DNA of 34,200 nt from an uncultured bacterium (GTDB lineage: Bacteria; Patescibacteriota; Minisyncoccia; Phycocordibacterales; UBA9973), in NCBI GenBank assembly GCA_903904195.1, contig CAIVBM010000008.1, forward strand, positions 1 to 34,200, read 5' to 3'. Positions 1 through 9,471 of this stretch are shown here, piece by piece (the stretch's first letter is position 1; the number at the start of each line of letters is the position of its first letter). A program made the position numbers and the translations under genes. The notes beneath the pieces are model-generated. The model ran no database searches. It had not been told where the DNA came from and worked only from the letters and a program-made list of their open reading frames with translations.

Positions 1-77
1 ATAAAAATTTTTACAAACAACAGGATGTTGATAAAGCTAATAAAATATTAGATTTCTTGATAAAAGAGTTATCATAA
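1..77 (+). CDS. 3' end of an upstream gene (partial; ...KNFYKQQDVDKANKILDFLIKELS*)
   Basis: Open frame from position 3 ending TAA at 75-77; truncated by window edge. Confidence 0.4.
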   Translation, partial: KNFYKQQDVDKANKILDFLIKELS

Positions 78-104
78 AATATGATACTATATTAGTAATT
101 ATTT

Positions 105-1532
105 ATGGAAAAGAAATATTATCCGACAATTGGTTTAGAAATACATGCAGAGTTAAAGACGCAAACAAAGATGTTTTGCGCTTGCAAGAATGATCCGGAT
201 GAAGAGAATCCAAACGTAAATGTTTGCCCTGTTTGCATGGCGCATCCGGGAGCTTTGCCGGTTATAAATAAAAAAGCGATAGAAAATGTGATAAAAGTTG
301 GCTTTGCGGTAAATGGTAAAATTTCTGACTTTACCGAATTTGATCGAAAGAATTATTTTTATCCTGACATCCCAAAAGGTTATCAGATTTCACAATATAA
401 ATATCCGATAGTTTCAGGCGGGAATTTGGCAGATTTTGATATTACTCGTGTGCATTTAGAAGAAGATACAGCAAACAACAAACACGATAGGGGTGATTTT
501 TCTTTAATAGATTTTAATCGTGGAGGTGTGCCACTCATGGAGCTAGTGACCGAAGCGATGACTTTTCAAAATGATGAAGAAGCAGCAAAGGGCGCGACAA
601 AGTTTGCTAAAGAACTCCAACTCATACTCTGGTATTTAGGAGTGTCAGAGGCGAATATGGAAAAAGGAGAAATGCGTGTGGAGGCAAATATTTCTGTTTC
701 TACAGATCCAAAGAAATTAGGTACAAAAGTAGAAGTAAAAAATCTTAATTCTTTCCGAAGCGTAGAACGCGCTATCAAATACGAGCTTGATAGAATGACA
801 AAATTAATAGAAGAAGGAAAGGGTTCAGAAATAGTGCAGGAGACTCGTGGTTGGGATGACAGCAAACAAAAAACTTTTTCTCAGAGAAAGAAAGAAGGAA
901 GCGCCGATTACAGATATTTTCCAGATCCAGATTTACCAAAATTAAAACTTCATGAGGCTTTTGATTTAGATGCTATAAAAAATAGTTTACAAGAATTACC
1001 TCAAGTAAAACGTGCCAGATACAAGAAGGATTTCGGAATAAAGGATGAAGACATAGAAGTCTATGTAAATGAACCCAGCTTGGGTATGTGGTTTGAAGAA
1101 GTTGCCAAAATTCTCAAAGATACTGGAAAGATAAAGGTGTCATCAAATTATATTACGACAGATTTTATAGGGCTCAGAGCAAAAAGTGGGGCTAAACTTC
1201 CGTCTGTAGTTAATTTTGCAGAATTAATAAACTTAGTTTCAGAAAACAAGATTTCATCTCGTGTTGCAAAAGATGTCTTGGCAATGATTGTGATCAAAGA
1301 TGAATCACCAATAAAAATCGCAAGTGAGAAAAACCTTCTTCAGAGCAGTGATACAGGAGCTTTGAAAGAAATCGCAAAAAAGATAATAGACGCCAGTCCA
1401 AAGGTTGTGGCTGATTATAAAGGAGGCAAAGAACAAGCACTCATGTTTCTAGTAGGTCAGATAATGAAAGAAACAAAAGGTTCTGCAAATCCAGCTATTT
1501 CTAAACAAATTTTAATTGATTTGCTTAAATGA
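105..1532 (+). CDS. gatB: Asp-tRNA(Asn)/Glu-tRNA(Gln) amidotransferase subunit B
   Basis: Typical GatB N-terminus (YYPTIGLEIHAELKTQTKMFC), VCPVCMAHPGALPVIN, DFNRGGVPLMELVTE, DYRYFPDPDLP motifs. Confidence 0.97.
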   Translation: MEKKYYPTIGLEIHAELKTQTKMFCACKNDPDEENPNVNVCPVCMAHPGALPVINKKAIENVIKVGFAVNGKISDFTEFDRKNYFYPDIPKGYQISQYKYPIVSGGNLADFDITRVHLEEDTANNKHDRGDFSLIDFNRGGVPLMELVTEAMTFQNDEEAAKGATKFAKELQLILWYLGVSEANMEKGEMRVEANISVSTDPKKLGTKVEVKNLNSFRSVERAIKYELDRMTKLIEEGKGSEIVQETRGWDDSKQKTFSQRKKEGSADYRYFPDPDLPKLKLHEAFDLDAIKNSLQELPQVKRARYKKDFGIKDEDIEVYVNEPSLGMWFEEVAKILKDTGKIKVSSNYITTDFIGLRAKSGAKLPSVVNFAELINLVSENKISSRVAKDVLAMIVIKDESPIKIASEKNLLQSSDTGALKEIAKKIIDASPKVVADYKGGKEQALMFLVGQIMKETKGSANPAISKQILIDLLK

Positions 1533-2536
1533 ATACAGATAAATTAAAAGAAACAGTCGCTCGTTTAGTAAAACCTCCAAAAGGGATTCTTGCTATTGAT
1601 GAGAGTTTTAATACTTGTGGTGAACGTTTTTTAAAGCTCGGTGTGCCGAATATAGAAGATAAGCGTAGGGAATATCGTGAGCTTCTCATCACTGCGCCTA
1701 AAATAGAAAAATACATTTCCGGATATATTCTTTTTGACGAAACAATCAACCAAGAAACTGTCGCTGGGAAAAGTTTTGTTTCTGTCTTGCAATCGAAAGG
1801 CATAGAAGTCGGAATAAAAGTTGATGCCGGCACCACTAACTTTTCTGGACATGAAGGAGAAAAAATTACTAAAGGATTAGATGGTCTAGAAAAAAGATTG
1901 AAAGAATATAAAGAACTTGGCGCGACTTTTGCGAAATGGCGCGCTGTTTATAGGATTGGGGTAAATACTCCTAGTTTTGATTGTATGGAAAAAAATGCTG
2001 AAATATTCGTAAAATACGCAATCCTGTGTCAAAAAAATGACATTGTCCCGATTGTTGAACCAGAAATTTTGATAGACGGAAATCATACTATAGAAAAATG
2101 CTACCAAGTGACTGCTCGAAATTTAGACATGGTCTTTTCCAAACTTCGCTCCGCAAATGTTTTTATGCCAGGAATAATTTTAAAAACAAGTATGGTTCTT
2201 TCTGGAAAAGATTCAAGGGATAAATCTTTTACAGAAAAGATTGCTGAAATAACTTTGAAATGTTTAAAGGAACACGTGCCAGCAGATATTGGTGGGATCG
2301 TTTTTCTTTCCGGCGGACAAGCCGATGCCGACGCGACGATGAATATAAATGAAATGCATAAAATGGGGGATTTGCCTTGGCCTCTGACGTTTTCTTATGG
2401 CAGAGCAATCCAAAATCCCGCACTTGAAAGCTGGGCAAAGAATCCTGCTGACGTTTCCGGAGCCCAAAAGCTTCTTTTGCAAGCTGCAAAAAATAATAGT
2501 CTGGCTTCTACAGGGGAATATAAATATAAAGCTTGA
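1529..2536 (+). CDS. Class I fructose-bisphosphate aldolase
   Basis: GILAIDES, GIKVDAG, FAKWRAVYRIG, EPEIL, IILKTSMVLSG (Schiff-base Lys region), FLSGGQ, TFSYGRAIQ; 4-nt ATGA overlap with gatB. Confidence 0.93.
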   Translation: MNTDKLKETVARLVKPPKGILAIDESFNTCGERFLKLGVPNIEDKRREYRELLITAPKIEKYISGYILFDETINQETVAGKSFVSVLQSKGIEVGIKVDAGTTNFSGHEGEKITKGLDGLEKRLKEYKELGATFAKWRAVYRIGVNTPSFDCMEKNAEIFVKYAILCQKNDIVPIVEPEILIDGNHTIEKCYQVTARNLDMVFSKLRSANVFMPGIILKTSMVLSGKDSRDKSFTEKIAEITLKCLKEHVPADIGGIVFLSGGQADADATMNINEMHKMGDLPWPLTFSYGRAIQNPALESWAKNPADVSGAQKLLLQAAKNNSLASTGEYKYKA

Positions 2537-2554
2537 AAATCGATGCATTTAGTA

Positions 2555-2591
2555 CATTCTAACATTCTATAGAACATTGGAATAAAAATAT
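2555..2591. repeat. 37-bp direct repeat copy 1, overlapping imperfect dyad 2556-2583, upstream of wHTH gene
   Basis: CATTCTAACATTCTATAGAACATTGGAATAAAAATAT; 31/37 identical to 2838-2874. Confidence 0.8.
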
Positions 2592-2868
2592 GAAAGATAA
2601 ATTAGAATATAAAAAATTAGAGAGAATAATAAAAGGTGTTGCGAATCACAGAAGATTGCAAATTTTAGAACTTTTACAAAAAGAGCCAGAGCTGTCGGTT
2701 CAAGAAATTTCAGAACAGCTCAAATCCAAAATGAAAAATATTTCTGCGCATATCACGAAGATGGCAATAGCGGGTTTGTTGATGAAAAGGAGTGATAGTA
2801 AGTCCATTCGACATAAACTAACCAAGCGCGGAGTTGTCATTCTAAAGTTCGTTAGAATGTTGGAATAA
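2590..2868 (+). CDS. Small winged-helix (ArsR-like) DNA-binding protein
   Basis: NHRRLQILELLQKEPELSVQEISEQLKSKMKNISAHITKMAIAGLLMKR resembles wHTH. Confidence 0.75.
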   Translation: MKDKLEYKKLERIIKGVANHRRLQILELLQKEPELSVQEISEQLKSKMKNISAHITKMAIAGLLMKRSDSKSIRHKLTKRGVVILKFVRMLE

Positions 2869-2874
2869 AAATAT
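2838..2874. repeat. 37-bp direct repeat copy 2, spanning the 3' end of the wHTH gene
   Basis: CATTCTAAAGTTCGTTAGAATGTTGGAATAAAAATAT. Confidence 0.8.
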
Positions 2875-2911
2875 AGCATAGAAAATATAAATAAAGAATT
2901 AAAACTAAGAT

Positions 2912-2942
2912 AGGCCATCTTCCTTGCTGGGGAAGATGGCCT
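2912..2942. terminator. Bidirectional hairpin between convergent genes
   Basis: AGGCCATCTTCC-ttgctgg-GGAAGATGGCCT, perfect 12-bp stem. Confidence 0.75.
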
Positions 2943-2969
2943 GTTGCTGATTTCGTTTTTTGATGATGT

Positions 2970-3551
2970 TTAGTGGTTGCCCGCTTTGGCGACAGCCACG
3001 ATGGCGGATTTTGCTTGAGGGGGTGTGGAGTAATGACTCCACATTTCGAGTGCGACAAACGAAAAGCCGCAAATGACTAAACCAACAGCAAAACTTATCA
3101 CCGTCAGCTCAAACCCCAAAAGTTTACCTCTAAGCATGAACTGAATCTGCCAGTTCGTAAGCATCGAGGCAATCAGGAACATAATGATTGCCTGTTTGCT
3201 CATGCTGCCATTTTCCCATCCAGATCGAAGAATGGGGCAGGCAGAGATAGTGGTCGGCATTGAAGAGCCAATCACGAATGCTTTTTCGATTGCTCTGGGG
3301 CCACTTAACATTGCCTCAAGGTGTTCCGGATGGCGTTTGTTCATCGCGATGAGCTGGCCGCCCACGAGGGAAATCGAGAGGATGATTATAGCAAAGCCTT
3401 TCAACATCCCCACACCTTCCTTGAGTCCGGCAATCACATCCACCCACCCGCCAGCGCTGTAGTTTTTCAAGCAAAGCAAGAGAAAAAACAGGCTTACGAC
3501 GACAAGCATGGTATTTTCACCCATCAGCCACTTCATATTTCTTAGTTGCAT
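2970..3551 (-). CDS. Integral membrane protein, possibly permease-like
   Basis: Several hydrophobic segments; SD AAGGAG before ATG; higher GC than neighbours; family assignment uncertain. Confidence 0.6.
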   Translation of the reverse strand: MQLRNMKWLMGENTMLVVVSLFFLLLCLKNYSAGGWVDVIAGLKEGVGMLKGFAIIILSISLVGGQLIAMNKRHPEHLEAMLSGPRAIEKAFVIGSSMPTTISACPILRSGWENGSMSKQAIIMFLIASMLTNWQIQFMLRGKLLGFELTVISFAVGLVICGFSFVALEMWSHYSTPPQAKSAIVAVAKAGNH

Positions 3552-3601
3552 ACACTCCTTGGTTAAAAGGTTTGACTAACGTTGGAAAGATCTTTGGCTA
3601 G

Positions 3602-3630
3602 AGTATGCCATGCCAAAAGTTAAAAGTCAA
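3602..3630 (-). promoter_or_regulatory. Promoter for the membrane-protein gene: TTGACT-N17-CATACT
   Basis: Read on minus strand; -35 3625-3630, -10 3602-3607. Confidence 0.6.
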
Positions 3631-3673
3631 GCCTTAAAAATATACGATTTTTATTGCTTTTTATTTTTTTTCT

Positions 3674-3746
3674 GTATACCCCAACACTTATTTCAAAAAA
3701 TAGTATTATAAAAAGTTTTTGACTTTTAATAAGTGTTCGGGTATAC
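3674..3746. repeat. Inverted repeat overlapping the rplY promoter
   Basis: GTATACCCCAACACTTATT (3674-3692) vs AATAAGTGTTCGGGTATAC (3728-3746), 18/19 complementary. Confidence 0.8.
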
Positions 3747-3747
3747 T
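3719..3747 (+). promoter_or_regulatory. rplY promoter TTGACT-N17-TATACT, 6 nt before ATG 3754 (leaderless)
   Basis: Direct reading of -35 3719-3724 and -10 3742-3747. Confidence 0.75.
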
Positions 3748-3753
3748 ATCTTC

Positions 3754-4446
3754 ATGTTTGTAATTAAAGCTGATAAAAGAGATTTGGATACAAAATTAGG
3801 CGTTTTGAGAAAGTCTGGGAAAATCCCAGCTGTTTTTTACGGCGCTGGTGAGAAAACCACTTCTGTGACTATATCTATTACTGAATTCAAGAAAATCTGG
3901 CGAGACGCCGGAGAGTCTTCTGCTATTAAAATCTCAACTCCTACAGGAGATGTAAACGCTCTTATTCATGAGGTTCAAGTTGATCCAGTTACAGATGAGC
4001 CAATACATGTAGACTTTTTGGTTATTGATATGAAGAAGAAAATCCGTGTTGCTGTACCGCTTGTATTTGAAGGAATATCAAATGCAGTCAAGGGTGGTAT
4101 AGGAAACCTAGTCAAAGTTCTTCATGAAGTAGAAATTGAAGCTTTGCCTGCAGATTTGCCACACAACCTTATCGTAGATATTTCAAAGCTTGAGACTTTA
4201 GATAATAGCGTCCTCGTTTCTGATATTAAATTACCAGCAGGAGTCGTTGTTATTACAAATGCAAATGATGTTGTAGCTTCTGTCGTCGCTCAGGTTGAAG
4301 AAAAAGAAGAAGTCGTCGTTGCTCCAGATTTGTCTGCTATTGAAGTTGAAAAGAAAGGTAAGAAAGAAGAAGAAGGAGTTCCAGCAGCTGAAGGAGCCGC
4401 TCCAGCAAAAGAAGAAAAGACAGAAAAGAAGCCTGAAAAGAAATAA
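3754..4446 (+). CDS. rplY: Ribosomal protein L25 (Ctc-type) with Lys/Glu-rich tail
   Basis: KADKRDLDTKLGVLRKSGKIPAVFYGAGE, HEVQVDPVTDEPIHVDFL; start moved from 3733 because the -10 lies at 3742. Confidence 0.93.
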   Translation: MFVIKADKRDLDTKLGVLRKSGKIPAVFYGAGEKTTSVTISITEFKKIWRDAGESSAIKISTPTGDVNALIHEVQVDPVTDEPIHVDFLVIDMKKKIRVAVPLVFEGISNAVKGGIGNLVKVLHEVEIEALPADLPHNLIVDISKLETLDNSVLVSDIKLPAGVVVITNANDVVASVVAQVEEKEEVVVAPDLSAIEVEKKGKKEEEGVPAAEGAAPAKEEKTEKKPEKK

Positions 4447-4540
4447 AAAAGGTGAGTTTATAATATTTTTTCGTCCTGCGCCCTTCTCCTTTGGAGTGGG
4501 ACCCTCGGACAGAAAAAATTTTATAAACTCACCTTTTTTT
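4445..4540. terminator. Large hairpin with T-run after rplY
   Basis: AAAAAAGGTGAGTTTATAA... / ...TTATAAACTCACCTTTTTT with GC-rich apical stem. Confidence 0.8.
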
Positions 4541-4557
4541 ATGATACAATAAAAGCT

Positions 4558-5922
4558 ATGACGAGAAATACAGTCATAGTTTTTATTTTTCCACTTATTG
4601 TTGTTATGTTTGTTTTTTCCTTTATTTTTGCACCGACAGCAAGAGCTGATTTTGATTGTTTGACCCTCACTGTGTCATCTGCTCAATCCGACAAAGATTA
4701 TTGTCAAAATCAACTAACTCAAATAGAAGCTCAACTTACGGATTTATTAAATCAACAAGCAGAACAACAGAAAACCACGGGCACATTAAAAGGTGACGTG
4801 AATTATTTGACCAGTCAAATAAATGCTTTAAAAGTAAAAATAAAAGCCAGAGCTTTAACCATCGCCCAGCTAAAAGTAAACATTACAGAAAAAGTTAATA
4901 CTATTAATTCGCTTTCCGACAAGATAGATAGAGAACACGAATCTTTGGCCCAATTACTCAGAAATACAAATGAATTTGATGATTCAAATTTAGTTGATTT
5001 AGTCCTTTCAAATAATAGTATTTCCAATTTCTATTCTGATTTAGAGTCTTATACTTTTATAAAACAAGCCATAAAATCATCGGTTGATATAATCAATGGA
5101 GTAAAAAAACAAAATGAAGTAGCAAAACAAGATCTCGTAAATAAGCAAAACGCTGAAACGGACGCAAAGGCAGAATTAGAAAGTGCTCAAAAGGCTGTGG
5201 CAAAATCAGAAGCAGACAAGAAACAGCTTTTAGCTATTTCTAAAAATAAAGAGCTTGAATATCAAAAATTAGCGGCAGCAAAAAAGATGCAAGCAGATAA
5301 AATACGTAGCGCCCTCTTTAGCCTCGCTGGTATTTCACAAAAAATAGATTTCGGTACAGCTCTCAACTATGCCAATGAGGTAAAAAGTAAATTAGGAATT
5401 GATCCTGCGTTCTTGTTGGCCATTATGACCCAAGAATCAAATCTAGGAGGAAATGTCGGCCAGTGCTATCTGACCAGTCCTGACACAGGTGGAGGAGTGG
5501 GGAAAAATACCGGAACATTTTTCGCAAATGTTATGAATCCTACCAGAGATGTGCCAGTATTTTTGAGCATGACTGTTGATTTGGGAATAAATGCTTACAA
5601 GACGGCGGTTTCTTGTCCGATAGCAGGAGCTGGTGGTTATGGTGGAGCGATGGGTCCGGCACAATTTATTCCTTCAACTTGGAAAATGTTTGCCAGTCGT
5701 TTGAAAGATCTTTTGGGTTATATTGCTAATCCTTGGGCACCCCGTGACGCATTTATGGCTTCTGGAATGTATTTATCTGATCTTGGGGCAGTAGGCACTA
5801 GCACCAGCGCACAAAACAGAGCAGCTTGTAGCTATTATGGCACCAGAGGGTCTTCATGTACTTATAGCAGAAGTGTTCAGAAATTAAAGTCTACGATTCA
5901 AGCCAATATAGATTTGCTTTAA
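4558..5922 (+). CDS. Secreted coiled-coil protein with C-terminal lytic transglycosylase-like (SLT/MltB-type) domain
   Basis: Signal/TM N-terminus, long coiled coil, FLLAIMTQESNLGG ... GGAMGPAQFIPSTW. Confidence 0.85.
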   Translation: MTRNTVIVFIFPLIVVMFVFSFIFAPTARADFDCLTLTVSSAQSDKDYCQNQLTQIEAQLTDLLNQQAEQQKTTGTLKGDVNYLTSQINALKVKIKARALTIAQLKVNITEKVNTINSLSDKIDREHESLAQLLRNTNEFDDSNLVDLVLSNNSISNFYSDLESYTFIKQAIKSSVDIINGVKKQNEVAKQDLVNKQNAETDAKAELESAQKAVAKSEADKKQLLAISKNKELEYQKLAAAKKMQADKIRSALFSLAGISQKIDFGTALNYANEVKSKLGIDPAFLLAIMTQESNLGGNVGQCYLTSPDTGGGVGKNTGTFFANVMNPTRDVPVFLSMTVDLGINAYKTAVSCPIAGAGGYGGAMGPAQFIPSTWKMFASRLKDLLGYIANPWAPRDAFMASGMYLSDLGAVGTSTSAQNRAACSYYGTRGSSCTYSRSVQKLKSTIQANIDLL

Positions 5923-5951
5923 AATAGAATTCGTGATAATCTTTTTAAACA

Positions 5952-6170
5952 ATGAAAAAAGATATACATCCAAAATACGACATAAAAACAAAGGCTACCT
6001 GCGCTTGCGGAGCTGTTTTTGAGGTTGGTTCTACTATGCCAGCTATCTCAATGGAAATCTGCAGTCAATGTCATCCTTTTTATACTGGAAATGAAAAAAT
6101 CATGGACACCGCTGGACGCGTAGAACGTTTCAACAAGCGACGTGCTGCAACTGCTAAAGTTAAGAAGTAA
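5952..6170 (+). CDS. rpmE: Ribosomal protein L31
   Basis: [48 protein letters not shown]. Confidence 0.95.
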   Translation: MKKDIHPKYDIKTKATCACGAVFEVGSTMPAISMEICSQCHPFYTGNEKIMDTAGRVERFNKRRAATAKVKK

Positions 6171-7136
6171 ATGAATCTAGAAGAAATAAAAAAAGATCAT
6201 AGGACTAGCTATCTAGCGAGCAGTCTAGAGAAGCTTTTGCGTGAAGAAGCGGAAGTGCGAGAGATGCTCGCAAGTGATGACAGTTTGCATGAGATGGCAG
6301 CAAAAGAATTAAAATTTATTCAAGAAGAAAAAGAAAGAATAGAAAAACAAGTACAAGAAATCCTAGATAAAGACAAAGCAGAAGAAGAATTTCCAAACGA
6401 AATAGTTTTAGAAGTGCGAGCTGGCGCAGGGGGAGACGAAGCAAGCCTTTTTGCGTGGGAGTTAGCACATATGTATGAAAAGTTCTCCGAGGCCGAGGGT
6501 TGGCAGTGGAGGGTGAACTATGAATCAAAAAGTGATTTAAATGGTTATAAAGAAGCGAGCTTTGAAATAAAAGGAAAAGACGTTTACAGAAAAATGCGAT
6601 ATGAAACAGGCGTGCACAGAGTGCAGAGAATGCCAGCGACAGAAAAGAACGGCAGGATACACACGTCTACAGCCTCAGTGGCAGTGTTACCGATAAGAAA
6701 AAAAGTCACGATAAAAATTGATCCTTCAGAATTTGAAATGGAATATTCTCGTTCTGGTGGAAAGGGTGGACAAAATGTAAACAAGGTTGAGACGGCTGTG
6801 CGTATAATTCATAAACCTACAGGGCTGGATGTGCGTTCTACTAATGAGCGAAGTCAGTTAGCAAACAGAGAAAAGGCTATGTCTATTTTGACTGCGAAAC
6901 TTCAACAACTTGAAGAGGAAAAGGAAGCGAAAAAGTATGCAGGAGAGCGCAAAGAACAAATAGGTACAGCAGATAGATCAGAAAAAATCCGCACTTATAA
7001 TTTTCCGCAAGACCGAGTGACAGATCATCGTATAAAGAAATCTTGGCATAATTTACCAAAGATAATGGAAGGTGGAATAGGGGAAATAATTAAAGACATT
7101 GAAACGGGTGCAGTTGGAAATGAGGCTGAAGAATAA
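6171..7136 (+). CDS. prfA: Peptide chain release factor 1
   Basis: RAGAGGDEASLFA, HRVQRMPATEKNGRIHTSTASVAVLP, RSGGKGGQNVNKVETAVRI. Confidence 0.95.
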   Translation: MNLEEIKKDHRTSYLASSLEKLLREEAEVREMLASDDSLHEMAAKELKFIQEEKERIEKQVQEILDKDKAEEEFPNEIVLEVRAGAGGDEASLFAWELAHMYEKFSEAEGWQWRVNYESKSDLNGYKEASFEIKGKDVYRKMRYETGVHRVQRMPATEKNGRIHTSTASVAVLPIRKKVTIKIDPSEFEMEYSRSGGKGGQNVNKVETAVRIIHKPTGLDVRSTNERSQLANREKAMSILTAKLQQLEEEKEAKKYAGERKEQIGTADRSEKIRTYNFPQDRVTDHRIKKSWHNLPKIMEGGIGEIIKDIETGAVGNEAEE

Positions 7137-7236
7137 TTATTTTTCTATTTGCTTTTCGATTTTAATATGGTATTCTCTTAGATGTAGTTTCTCACTTAGC
7201 GAAAAGAGTTTCTACGTTTTATTAAGTAGTTTTTTG

Positions 7237-7256
7237 TCCTTTTTATTAAAAAAGGA
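7237..7256 (+). promoter_or_regulatory. Hairpin overlapping the Shine-Dalgarno of the RRM gene
   Basis: TCCTTTTT-atta-AAAAAGGA next to GGAAGAAG. Confidence 0.5.
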
Positions 7257-7269
7257 AGAAGTAAAGAAA

Positions 7270-7590
7270 ATGGCTACAAAGCTATATGTAGGGGGTCTTC
7301 CTTACAGCACAGTCGAAAATGCTCTTAAAGAGCTTTTCGCACAGGCTGGAAACGTTGTTTCCGCTGTGATTATTATGGACAAGATGTCTGGTCGTTCAAA
7401 AGGTTTTGGATTCGTAGAAATGTCATCACAAGATGAGGCTGCAAAAGCTATCTCGATGTTCAACGATCAAGAATTCGAAGGACGCAAACTTACTGTCAAC
7501 GAAGCTCGCCCTATGGAAGCTCGCCCACCACGTTCTGGAGGCAATGACCGAGGCGGTTACGGGGGAGGAAGCGGACGAAGAGAATACTAA
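7270..7590 (+). CDS. Single-RRM RNA-binding protein with Gly-rich tail
   Basis: LYVGGLPYST (RNP2), KGFGFVEM (RNP1), GGNDRGGYGGGSGRREY; start moved from 7099 to ATG 7270. Confidence 0.93.
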   Translation: MATKLYVGGLPYSTVENALKELFAQAGNVVSAVIIMDKMSGRSKGFGFVEMSSQDEAAKAISMFNDQEFEGRKLTVNEARPMEARPPRSGGNDRGGYGGGSGRREY

Positions 7591-7604
7591 TTTAAATTTA
7601 GATC

Positions 7605-7637
7605 TCAGATTAAACAAAAAACCACCTTGGGTGGTTT
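7605..7637 (+). terminator. Rho-independent terminator after RRM gene
   Basis: AACAAAAAACCACC-ttg-GGTGGTTTTTTGTT. Confidence 0.85.
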
Positions 7638-7739
7638 TTTGTTTGCTTTAAGTTATTATTTTTGTTATATTTTCTGCACGGCTTCTTGTATTTTTTATTT
7701 TCTAGAACCTAGAAGCTAGTCCCTAGAACCTGTATTTTT

Positions 7740-7811
7740 GAGTGTGTAGTTCAGTGGTAGAACGCTGTCCTGATAAGACAGAGGTCGAAGGTCCGATTCC
7801 TTCCACACTCA
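7740..7811 (+). tRNA. tRNA-Ile (GAT)
   Basis: Cloverleaf: GAGTGTG/CACACTC acceptor, CTGTC-CTGATAA-GACAG anticodon arm, GAAGG-TCCGATT-CCTTC T arm; no encoded CCA. Confidence 0.93.
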
Positions 7812-7830
7812 CTAGGTATTTTCTTCACAT

Positions 7831-7859
7831 TTGCATCCAACATATTTTTCATTTATACT
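7831..7859 (+). promoter_or_regulatory. Candidate ATP synthase operon promoter TTGCAT-N17-TATACT
   Basis: -35 7831-7836, -10 7854-7859; followed by hairpin AAAGCC-gtgag-GGCTTT (7865-7881). Confidence 0.6.
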
Positions 7860-7887
7860 AGAATAAAGCCGTGAGGGCTTTGTTTTT

Positions 7888-8163
7888 GTGATTAATAAAG
7901 ACAATAAAAAAATAGATTGGAAACCAGCATTTGATATATTCAGCAAGGTTTCGACTTGGGTCATAGTGCCTATAATTTTGGCACTAATAATCGGAAAGGC
8001 ATTAGATAAACATTACGGCACGGATCCTTGGATATTCTTAGCTTGCACCGGTTTAGGATTTATAATTTCTTCATATGGTATCGTGCGAGTAGTTTTTAAA
8101 TATATGAAGACTTTAGAGATGGAAGATAAGAATAAAAAAGAAATAAATAATATTAATAAATAA
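7888..8163 (+). CDS. AtpZ/AtpI-like ATP synthase accessory membrane protein (GTG start)
   Basis: Two TM segments, GKALDKHYGTDPW..G.GFI, directly upstream of atpB. Confidence 0.75.
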   Translation: MINKDNKKIDWKPAFDIFSKVSTWVIVPIILALIIGKALDKHYGTDPWIFLACTGLGFIISSYGIVRVVFKYMKTLEMEDKNKKEINNINK

Positions 8164-8165
8164 TA

Positions 8166-9303
<1,138 letters not shown>

Positions 9304-9307
9304 TTTG

Positions 9308-9460
9308 AAAATTTTAAATAGCTTCTTTTAAAAAGCAATCTATCTGGCGAAGCTTTGGGAGCGTTCTGCTCGTCGATCAAGAAAATAATAAATGGATTAC
9401 CATTTTTATTTTCTAATCTCCTGCGCAAGGCTTTTTAAAAGAACTATTTTAAATTTTTTA
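9308..9460. repeat. Structured repeat element copy A (imperfect terminal inverted repeats plus internal palindrome)
   Basis: AAATAGCTTCTTTTAAAAAGC ... GCTTTTTAAAAGAACTATTT; core AAGAAAATAATAAATGGATTACCATTTTTATTTTCTA identical to reverse complement of copy B. Confidence 0.85.
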
Positions 9461-9471
9461 AATATAAACAA

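Noticed and set aside
3184-3462. 92-aa plus-strand ORF opposite the membrane-protein gene
   Set aside because: The minus-strand gene has a promoter, SD, TM segments and a terminator; the plus ORF has none
7099-7269. N-terminal extension of the RRM ORF in the ORF track
   Set aside because: Overlaps prfA; extension is hydrophobic/low complexity; SD and RRM start support ATG 7270
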